6,305 nucleotides of DNA from Campylobacteraceae bacterium (GTDB taxonomy: Bacteria > Campylobacterota > Campylobacteria > Campylobacterales > Sulfurovaceae): assembly GCA_026985655.1 (NCBI GenBank), contig JALSQB010000237.1, forward strand, positions 1 to 6,305, written 5' to 3'. Positions 1 through 5,395 of the stretch are shown here, piece by piece; position 1 is the stretch's first letter; the number at the start of each line of letters is the position of its first letter. A model generated the notes under the pieces. It did not search any database. It saw only the letters and a program-made list of their open reading frames with translations, and was not told the DNA's origin. The translations under genes were made by a program, and so were the position numbers.

Positions 1-955
1 CAACTTCTGGCATAACTACTAATTCCATAATACGCTCAATCCCTAAGGCAAAACCAACAGCAGGAGTAGGCTTTCCATCTAAAAATTCTACTAACTTATC
101 ATAACGTCCACCTCCTGCAATGGCAGATTGTGACCCAATGTTGTTGCTTACAAATTCAAAAGCTGTTTTAGAGTAGTAGTCTAAACCTCTCACTAAATGG
201 GTATCTATTTTATAGTTGATTTTTGCCGTATCTAAAAGGCTTGTTAGTTTCTTAAAGTCTTCATCACACGTGTTACAAAGCTTGTTGATGAGTTTTGGTG
301 ATTTTTCTAAAAGTGTTTGACACTTCTCATTTTTACAATCAAGGACACGAATAGGGTTGGTTTCTATTCGACGATTACAATCTTCACAGAGTTCATCTTG
401 ACACTCGGTTAAAAAGCTTATGAGTTCTTTTCTATATGGGGGCATACATTCAGGACAACCAAGAGAGTTGATTTCTAAATCATACCCAATGCCAAGTGCT
501 TTAAAAATGTCACCAATCATGGAAATGATACTGAAATCTTCATAGACAGAAGCTTCTCCAAAACTTTCACAACCAAATTGGTGAAACTCTCTTAAACGCC
601 CTTTTTGAGGACGTTCATAACGAAACATAGGACCATAGTAGTAAAATTTAAACTGCTCATTTTGACGACGGTCAAGTTTGGCTTGAACAAAAGAGCGTAC
701 CACACCAGCTGTGCCTTCTGGACGCATACAGACATCATGGTCGCCTTTGTCCATAAACTGATACATCTCTTTGCCCACAATATCAGAACTCTCACCTACC
801 GAACGTTTAAAAAGTTTGGTCTCTTCTAAGATAGGGGTTTCAATGTAGTTGTAGCCGTATTTTTTAGAAATTTCAATGGCAGTTTTAACAATATGCACAA
901 AACGTTCACTCTCCTCAAAAGTTAAGTCTTTCATTCCACGAAGTGCGTTTATCAT
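1..955 (-). CDS. hisS: Histidyl-tRNA synthetase (HisRS), 3' end cut by window edge
   Basis: This class II aminoacyl-tRNA synthetase charges tRNA-His with histidine in the cytoplasm. The first 318 codons are visible; the family is usually a little over 400 residues, so the end of the catalytic core and the anticodon-binding domain lie off the left edge. Visible class II signatures are motif 1 around residues 38-65, motif 2 with FRYERPQKGR at 111-120 and FHQFG just after, the histidine-specific LVRGLDYY at 254-261, AGGGRYDKL at about 281-289, and motif 3 with PAVGFALGIERI at 298-309. The insertion region carries four paired cysteines: CPEC (168-171), CEDC (190-193), CKNEKC (207-212) and CNTC (227-230). 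The ATG at 955 was chosen because AGGAG lies six bases upstream and the N-terminus MINALRGMKDL matches the usual HisRS start. A TATAAT box upstream suggests its own promoter. Identification is firm. Confidence 0.97.
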   Translation of the reverse strand, partial: MINALRGMKDLTFEESERFVHIVKTAIEISKKYGYNYIETPILEETKLFKRSVGESSDIVGKEMYQFMDKGDHDVCMRPEGTAGVVRSFVQAKLDRRQNEQFKFYYYGPMFRYERPQKGRLREFHQFGCESFGEASVYEDFSIISMIGDIFKALGIGYDLEINSLGCPECMPPYRKELISFLTECQDELCEDCNRRIETNPIRVLDCKNEKCQTLLEKSPKLINKLCNTCDEDFKKLTSLLDTAKINYKIDTHLVRGLDYYSKTAFEFVSNNIGSQSAIAGGGRYDKLVEFLDGKPTPAVGFALGIERIMELVVMPEV

Positions 956-978
956 TAATAGCTCCTATATTTTTTGAA

Positions 979-984
979 ATTATA
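979..984 (-). promoter_or_regulatory. Putative sigma-70 -10 box for hisS
   Basis: Read on the minus strand, this is a perfect TATAAT between the preceding hairpin and the hisS ribosome binding site. A start about 7 bases downstream would give a leader of roughly 17 bases containing AGGAG. No good TTGACA-like -35 is visible, which is common for Campylobacterota promoters. It suggests hisS can be transcribed independently of the gltX-YggT pair. Confidence 0.5.
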
Positions 985-1015
985 CAGTTTGTTTGATAAA
1001 TTGGCGATTTGTAAC

Positions 1016-1049
1016 TACGCTTCACAGAAGAAATAGGGTGTGAAGCGTA
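1016..1049 (-). terminator. Perfect 11-bp inverted repeat after the YggT gene, possible terminator
   Basis: The arms TACGCTTCACA (1016-1026) and TGTGAAGCGTA (1039-1049) are perfect reverse complements around a 12-base loop. The hairpin begins about nine bases after the YggT stop codon on the minus strand and sits ahead of the hisS promoter, where a terminator would be expected. However, no T-run follows on either strand, so it is not a textbook intrinsic terminator. It may instead protect the mRNA 3' end, slow polymerase, or be a protein-binding palindrome. The pairing is certain; the terminator role is an inference from position. Confidence 0.5.
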
Positions 1050-1057
1050 AGGGTAGA

Positions 1058-1324
1058 TTAAAGTCCCATTAAAAGAGTACTTACAAATTGTAAGCCTAAA
1101 ATGATAACAACAGGAGAGAGATCAATGCCTGAAAAAACCACAAAAGGCATTTTTTGTCGAACAAAGGCAAAAACAGGTTGGGTTAAACGATTTAAGACTT
1201 CAACAATAGGATTTCTAGGGTCAAGGTGAATAAATGATAAAACCGATGCGATGATGACCACCCAAATGTACATTCCGATGATTGATTGAATAAGTTGTAT
1301 GATTGCAGTAAATAAAGCTCCCAT
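1058..1324 (-). CDS. YggT/YlmG-family small integral membrane protein
   Basis: This is an 88-residue membrane protein of the YggT (YlmG/CCB3-related) family. It has two hydrophobic helices, about residues 5-32 and 69-87. Between them is the family's conserved connecting region: NPIVEVLNRLTQPVFAFVRQ at 38-57 and then GIDLSP at 66-71, which matches the usual NP...TxP...R...P...DxSP pattern. It is a single-copy version, unlike the tandemly duplicated E. coli YggT. The family's function is poorly defined; relatives have been tied to envelope or division processes and, in plastids, to cytochrome assembly, so no role is assigned here. Its ATG shares one base with the gltX stop codon (TAATG), and GGAGG lies about 10 bases upstream inside gltX (1339-1335), so translation is probably coupled to gltX. 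Family assignment is confident. Confidence 0.9.
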   Translation of the reverse strand: MGALFTAIIQLIQSIIGMYIWVVIIASVLSFIHLDPRNPIVEVLNRLTQPVFAFVRQKMPFVVFSGIDLSPVVIILGLQFVSTLLMGL

Positions 1325-2499
1325 TATGAGGCTACCTCCAAGATATAAGATTTGATGAATGGATAAATTTTACTTAACTCAGGTCCATTTCCTGTGCCAG
1401 TTAAGAGGTGACGTAGTATGAGTAGAAGTTTATCATCTTCTAGGTCACTTTGTGCCTTAAGATGCTTTTTAAAAGAGCTAAAATCTTCAAAATATGGAGC
1501 TTGAAAGATGATTTGTGAGAGTTCTTTCATCTCTTTTCCCCATTTTTTAGAAAAATCTTTAGGGTTAAAGATAGGTTTGATTTTAGATTCTAACGCTTTT
1601 AATGTATAACATTGCTCTTCTAAATAAACTTTAGCGAGCTTGCCTATTTCCTCATCAGCAAAACCAAAAAGTGTAGAGAGTCTTTTGTTATCCATTAATT
1701 TTAAGTGTTCAGCATTAATGTACTGTAATTTATCTAAGTCAAATGTGGGTGATGATTTTGAAATACTCTCTAAGTCAAACCACTCAATGGCTTGAGGCAA
1801 AGTAAATATCTCTTGAGCTATTGCACCATTACCTAAAAGGAGTAGATAGTTTAAAATGGCATCAGGAATGAATCCTTCTTCAAGAAGCCATTGTAAAGTA
1901 GGAAGTTTTTCTTTATTTAAAATAGAGGCAATATGAACATAAGAAGTCTCCTCTTTATAGCCTAAAAGTTTTTGAATTTCTCTTTGTGTAGCTGTGTTTT
2001 CAAGATACTGTTCATCACGAATAACCAACTTAATACCCGACATCATGTCATCCGTAGCACAAGCAAAATCATAAGAGGGAATGCCCTCTGTATCCATTAT
2101 AAGAGAAGAAGTATTTTTAAGACGTATTACAAATTTTTTAGCAGATGCTTTGAGAGAATCATAATCTTCAGAAGTAAGTGTTTCGCAATTTTCGATACAA
2201 GAAGTTGTGGTACAGGTACAAATAAAAGCTTTTTTCTCTTTTAAAAGGCGTAATGCTAAGGTTAAATAGAGGTTCTTATGTTCACTTTGATGAAAAACAG
2301 CATTATGTTTTAGTGCAAATTTTTCAAGTATCATCATGATTTCACTGTCTTTACCCTCAATATTTTTTTTCCCATTCATATCTTCAATACGTACTAAAAA
2401 ATGTTCTTGTTGTTGTTGTGCAACTAAGTAGTTTAAAATAGCAATTCTAAGGCTATTTATAGAGAGTTCACCTGTTGGTGAAGGGGCAAAACGAAGCAT
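1324..2499 (-). CDS. gltX: Glutamyl-tRNA synthetase-like protein (GluRS2 type) lacking HIGH and KMSKS
   Basis: This 391-residue protein belongs to the class I glutamyl-tRNA synthetase family, which normally makes Glu-tRNA; many Campylobacterota carry two copies, one favouring tRNA-Gln. The fold is recognisable: FAPSPTG at 4-10, VRIED at 36-40, PSYDFACATDD at 141-151, VIRDEQYLENT at 159-169, then WLLEEGFIPDAILNYLLLLG at 204-223 and a tRNA-binding helical C-terminal half ending LLTGTGNGPELSKIYPFIKS. The signature HIGH is replaced by SINS (13-16). The loop that should hold KMSKS is shortened to NKEKLPTLQ (195-203). The zinc finger is altered: CTC at 94-96 is followed by C101 and C105 instead of a distant C-x-H. 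The length is about 40 residues below a typical GluRS2. The frame is intact, with AGGAGA before the ATG at 2499 and a TATAAT upstream. It is probably catalytically impaired or repurposed. The family is certain; activity is doubtful. Confidence 0.88.
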   Translation of the reverse strand: MLRFAPSPTGELSINSLRIAILNYLVAQQQQEHFLVRIEDMNGKKNIEGKDSEIMMILEKFALKHNAVFHQSEHKNLYLTLALRLLKEKKAFICTCTTTSCIENCETLTSEDYDSLKASAKKFVIRLKNTSSLIMDTEGIPSYDFACATDDMMSGIKLVIRDEQYLENTATQREIQKLLGYKEETSYVHIASILNKEKLPTLQWLLEEGFIPDAILNYLLLLGNGAIAQEIFTLPQAIEWFDLESISKSSPTFDLDKLQYINAEHLKLMDNKRLSTLFGFADEEIGKLAKVYLEEQCYTLKALESKIKPIFNPKDFSKKWGKEMKELSQIIFQAPYFEDFSSFKKHLKAQSDLEDDKLLLILRHLLTGTGNGPELSKIYPFIKSYILEVAS

Positions 2500-2525
2500 C
2501 TATTCTCCTAAAATTTATTAAACAT

Positions 2526-2531
2526 ATTATA
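2526..2531 (-). promoter_or_regulatory. Putative sigma-70 -10 box for the gltX-YggT transcript
   Basis: A perfect TATAAT lies on the minus strand 27 bases ahead of the gltX start codon, directly after a run of five C. Transcription starting near 2519 would give a leader of about 20 bases carrying the AGGAGA ribosome site (2509-2504). There is no convincing -35 at 16-18 bases. Its position makes it the best promoter candidate for the leftward pair. Confidence 0.5.
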
Positions 2532-2660
2532 GGGGGTTTTAGTTGAAGTAATTATAAAAAAATATATTTAAATCTAAAATAAATAATAATATAAAAAAAT
2601 AGATAATAATGAATATTTTTATTTAAATTTATTTTTAACATGAATTATTATTATTTTATT

Positions 2661-2694
2661 GAAAATTTTCTAAATACTAAGATTTAGAACTTAG
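2661..2694. repeat. Two adjacent short palindromes, possible operator
   Basis: GAAAATTTTC (2661-2670) is a perfect 10-base palindrome. Six bases later CTAAG (2677-2681) pairs with CTTAG (2690-2694) across an 8-base gap. The right half also contains TTTAGAA followed by CTTAGAA, a near direct repeat. They lie about 55-90 bases before the pilus operon start, where a regulator could bind. In such AT-rich sequence short palindromes also arise by chance, so function is speculative. Confidence 0.3.
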
Positions 2695-2722
2695 AATAAG
2701 GATTAATTAATGAGTTGATAAA

Positions 2723-2734
2723 TATACTTATACT
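2723..2734 (+). promoter_or_regulatory. Tandem TATACT, weak candidate -10 region for the pilus operon
   Basis: Two TATACT hexamers abut one another just ahead of the first pilus gene. If used as a -10, transcription would start only about 8 bases before the ATG at 2749, giving an almost leaderless message; this fits the poor ribosome site there (AAGAAAG) but is unusual. TAGAAT at 2692-2697 is an alternative that would give a leader of about 45 bases. No clear -35 supports either. Confidence 0.3.
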
Positions 2735-2748
2735 AATCTTAAGAAAGA

Positions 2749-4308
2749 ATGGTACATTTAAAAATTATGTCAAAAGAAAATATTGATAATAGAATTAAAA
2801 AATATAAGAATATTATTACCATAAACCCTTATATGGAAAGTTTTTATGATTATAAAAAGAATAAGTTAAAAAAACGTAAAAAATTGGCTTACGATGATAA
2901 AAATTATACGATTTCATATCTTAGCAATAAAGATTTAATCATTTCATCTATTGATGTGGGGTATGCAATATCGGAAGATGAATTAGAGGGATACTTTTTT
3001 GATAAAGCCTATGAAGAATTAGGGCTAGATGAAGAGAAAGAGTATCTAATTGATTATCAAAAACAAAATGATGATAAAGAGTCGTTTGTTTATAATCTTT
3101 TTATTTCAGAAGCAGATACAGTTGAGCATACTTTTGCTAAAACAGTAGAAGAGACCAAATATATTGATTTAGTGATTCCTGCTCCTTTACTTTTTAAAAC
3201 ACTCTATAAAAATAATGTACTTGAGAGTACGGATACACATTGTTATATCTATTTTACCAAAAAAGATGCTTTTGTTGTACTCTATAAAGATGGAAACTTT
3301 ATCTATTCTAAATCTTTAGAGTATTCATTGGATCAAATTTATGAAAAATATTGTGCTTTAATTGGTGAGAAAGTAGATGAAAAAGAGTTTTTTGAAATTC
3401 TAAATTCAGAAGGTTTAAAGACAAGCAATATTAGCTACCAAGAGAATTTAATGAAAATATTTTCAGATATTTTCTTGCAGATTAATGACATTGTTATTTA
3501 TGCTAAAAGAGCTTATAACATTGAGAGCATACAGAAACTCTTTTTAGGTTCTGTAAGTAGTCCAATTATAGGATTAAGTGATTATGGGTACAACTATTTA
3601 GGGATACCTGCATTTAATTTAGATTTTAATTTTGATATTAAAAATGATGAATGGTATGTTGATCAATTACAATATTTAATGGTGAAATCAGGACTAGATT
3701 ATATTGAAAAACCTCATAAGACGCTCAATATCTCTACTTATCCTAGACCTCCTATTTTTATTAAGCGTACCAGTGGACAGTTTATTCTCTCTTTTGTGGG
3801 TGCTTCAGTTGTTGCTTTAGGGATACCTCTATTTTATTTGGTACCTGCCTATTCATTAGAAGCTTATAATGCAACATTATCATCTGAAAAATTAAAACTT
3901 TCAAAAGAGGCATCAACGTATAAAAAAGATATAGCAGATAAACTTGCCATTATCTCAACAAAAGAGAAAGAGCTAACAGGACTAAAAGATATTTTTAATC
4001 GTAAGGCAGGAACGCTTAGTTCTGTTTATAATAAAAAAGTAAATTATAATTTTAAATCAAACTTTTTCTATATTTTTTCTAAAGATTTAGAAAAATTTAA
4101 AGTGCATGTTGAGCAGATTTCTTCAAATGAAGATAGTTTTACTTTACATCTTATTTCTGAAGATGAAAAATACATTACGAAATATATTAAATATGTTTCA
4201 AAAGCCTATTTTAGCAAGATTAAGAAAATTGACATCAAGCGTATTTCGTTAGATGAAAAAGAGGATGGACTCTTGTATCGTGGAATTTTAAAGGTAGATT
4301 ACAAATGA
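2749..4308 (+). CDS. PilM-PilN fused (GspL/MshI-like) pilus assembly platform protein
   Basis: This 519-residue protein is probably the cytoplasm-to-periplasm link of a type IV pilus / type II secretion platform. Residues about 50-330 resemble a divergent actin-like PilM/GspL cytoplasmic domain, including hydrophobic strands at 139-146 (IDLVIPAP) and 164-190. A single membrane helix spans about 344-366. A coiled coil follows at about 370-415, and residues 445-519 have the alternating pattern of a PilN/GspL periplasmic ferredoxin-like domain. The N-terminus is very basic (KKNKLKKRKK at 36-45). No DxGxxxxK phosphate motif is evident near the N-terminus, so nucleotide binding may be lost. Position before PilO-, PilP- and secretin-like genes supports the call and matches mshI in MSHA loci. 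ATG 2749 is preceded only by AAGAAAG; ATG 2767 is an alternative with no better ribosome site. The 3' end overlaps the next gene by four bases (ATGA). Identification rests on architecture and context. Confidence 0.75.
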   Translation: MVHLKIMSKENIDNRIKKYKNIITINPYMESFYDYKKNKLKKRKKLAYDDKNYTISYLSNKDLIISSIDVGYAISEDELEGYFFDKAYEELGLDEEKEYLIDYQKQNDDKESFVYNLFISEADTVEHTFAKTVEETKYIDLVIPAPLLFKTLYKNNVLESTDTHCYIYFTKKDAFVVLYKDGNFIYSKSLEYSLDQIYEKYCALIGEKVDEKEFFEILNSEGLKTSNISYQENLMKIFSDIFLQINDIVIYAKRAYNIESIQKLFLGSVSSPIIGLSDYGYNYLGIPAFNLDFNFDIKNDEWYVDQLQYLMVKSGLDYIEKPHKTLNISTYPRPPIFIKRTSGQFILSFVGASVVALGIPLFYLVPAYSLEAYNATLSSEKLKLSKEASTYKKDIADKLAIISTKEKELTGLKDIFNRKAGTLSSVYNKKVNYNFKSNFFYIFSKDLEKFKVHVEQISSNEDSFTLHLISEDEKYITKYIKYVSKAYFSKIKKIDIKRISLDEKEDGLLYRGILKVDYK

Positions 4309-4958
4309 AAGAGATAATAAATTTATTAAATAAGCTAGATGAATACTTTGAAGATAAGTCAAGTAATGAAAAATGGATGATGATAGGCTTAATTGCTTTA
4401 GTGATAGGTTATATATCGTATAGCTTCTATTTTCCATTTGCTGAAGAGAAATATAATACTGAAAATAGAAAAATGAAAAGTTTAAAAAAGAGTATTAAAG
4501 AGAATAAAGACTATTTAAGAAGTATTAGCAAAAATGGTAATAAAGACTTTTATATTCAAAAATATGACCGTGATATTCATAAATTAGAGAGTGATATTAA
4601 TAAAACAAATGATGATATTTCATTTATTTCGATGAGTTTAGATGAACTATCGCCTCTTTTGTTTAACAAAAAGAGTTGGTCTAAGTTCTTGAATTCAATC
4701 ACCAAACAAGCAAAAAATCAAGATGTCAATATTAATTATATTGATAATAATTATGTTGAGAACAATGGTACATTTGGACATGTTTTACAAATTTCAGTTG
4801 GTTGTGAGGGTAAATACAAACATATTGTTAAGTTTATCAATCAGCTTGAAAAATCTGTTTTAGTAACTGATGTCTATGGTTCACATCTCTACTTGGATAA
4901 AAATGATACCGTAGTAGCAGCTGATATTAATATTTCAGTATGGGGGGTTAATAACTAA
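4305..4958 (+). CDS. PilO/MshJ-like inner-membrane platform protein
   Basis: This 217-residue bitopic protein has the PilO/GspM/MshJ layout: a short cytoplasmic N-terminus, one membrane helix at about residues 24-43 (WMMIGLIALVIGYISYSFYF), a charged coiled coil at about 46-110, and a periplasmic domain (about 124-215) with the alternating strand-helix pattern of a ferredoxin-like fold, including FLNSITKQAKNQDVNI and IVKFINQLEKS. In related machines this protein pairs with PilN through the coiled coil and periplasmic domain and links the platform to PilP. Its ATG overlaps the preceding stop codon (ATGA), with AAAGG about 10 bases upstream, so translation is probably coupled to the PilMN gene and the two proteins made in matched amounts. 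Sequence identity to named families is low; topology and gene order carry the call. Confidence 0.72.
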   Translation: MKEIINLLNKLDEYFEDKSSNEKWMMIGLIALVIGYISYSFYFPFAEEKYNTENRKMKSLKKSIKENKDYLRSISKNGNKDFYIQKYDRDIHKLESDINKTNDDISFISMSLDELSPLLFNKKSWSKFLNSITKQAKNQDVNINYIDNNYVENNGTFGHVLQISVGCEGKYKHIVKFINQLEKSVLVTDVYGSHLYLDKNDTVVAADINISVWGVNN

Positions 4959-5395
4959 TGCATAAAAATTATATCAATAAAATAATCATAACAGCACTGT
5001 TTTTCTCAGGTATGAGTGATGCTAAAAATTTAAGTAATGAAGAGATTACAAAAATGGTTAATAATATTAAAAAGGAGCGTGCAGGCATTACCTTAGCTAC
5101 CCTTGATGGTACGGCTAATCCGTTTATTATTTATGTGCCAAAAGAGAAGGTTAAAGAGGTCAAAGTAGCTGGAAAAGTAATTAAAAAGGTAGTTGTTCAT
5201 AAACTTAAAGCGATTATGAACCATGCTGCTTTTATTGATGAAAAGTGGTATAAACAAGGAGATAAAATGGGTGAATATACCATAGGATACATCTCTTCTT
5301 CCTCTGTTAGATTAAAAAGTGCAAGAGAAAGTAAAACATTGAATTTAAAAAAGAAAACAAAAAGTCTTATTAAGATAAATAAAGGAAACAGATAA
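4958..5395 (+). CDS. PilP/MshK/GspC-like periplasmic protein with signal peptide
   Basis: This 145-residue secreted protein probably bridges the inner-membrane platform and the secretin. A signal peptide covers about residues 1-22, with likely cleavage after SDA; there is no lipobox cysteine, unlike classical PilP lipoproteins. A linker contains NPF at 54-56, reminiscent of the DPF found in PilP relatives. Residues about 82-130 look like the small beta domain shared by PilP and the GspC homology region: LKAIMNHAAFIDEKWYKQGD, then a glycine turn, YTIGYISSSSVRL, and a final strand around TLNL. The last 15 residues are lysine-rich (KKKTKSLIKINKGNR). The ATG shares a base with the preceding stop (TAATG); a run of six G lies about 10 bases upstream. 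The stop in turn overlaps the secretin start. In MSHA loci the equivalent slot is mshK. Confidence comes from the C-terminal domain pattern and the neighbours. Confidence 0.75.
   Translation: MHKNYINKIIITALFFSGMSDAKNLSNEEITKMVNNIKKERAGITLATLDGTANPFIIYVPKEKVKEVKVAGKVIKKVVVHKLKAIMNHAAFIDEKWYKQGDKMGEYTIGYISSSSVRLKSARESKTLNLKKKTKSLIKINKGNR

Larger units (their letters stand above)
2500..2748. other. AT-rich divergent intergenic region between gltX and the pilus operon
   Basis: These 249 bases separate the leftward synthetase genes from the rightward pilus operon. Stretches such as 2550-2660 are almost pure A and T. No open reading frame, RNA gene or riboswitch-like structure was recognised. The region should carry both divergent promoters: TATAAT for gltX near the left end and weaker elements (TAGAAT at 2692-2697, two abutting TATACT at 2723-2734) for the pilus operon. 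Two short inverted repeats occur at 2661-2670 and 2677-2694. Confidence 0.7.

Noticed and set aside
592..829. Two overlapping short open frames on opposite strands
   Set aside because: Both lie inside the well-conserved hisS coding region in other frames; the hisS frame carries the motif 2 signatures here, so these are shadows.
1972..2244. 90-codon plus-strand open frame
   Set aside because: It lies antisense to gltX, has no convincing ribosome site, and its translation has no recognisable pattern.
1324..2499. GluQ (glutamyl-queuosine tRNA-Asp synthetase) as an alternative identity for the GluRS-like gene
   Set aside because: GluQ lacks the C-terminal anticodon-binding region and keeps HIGH and KMSKS-like motifs; this protein has the reverse pattern and is longer.
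2577..2660. AATAATAAT and ATTATTATT runs that could pair as a long weak stem
   Set aside because: The pairing is imperfect and A/T only, as expected by chance in this composition, so no stable structure can be claimed.
2698..2718. AAGGA followed by ATG AGT TGA, a two-codon minimal open frame ahead of the pilus operon
   Set aside because: It resembles a regulatory minigene, but there is no evidence that transcription covers it, and AT-rich sequence yields such triplets easily.
3601..3831. GGGATACCT occurring twice in the PilMN gene
   Set aside because: The two 9-base copies encode unrelated positions and have no further shared flanks, so they are probably coincidence.
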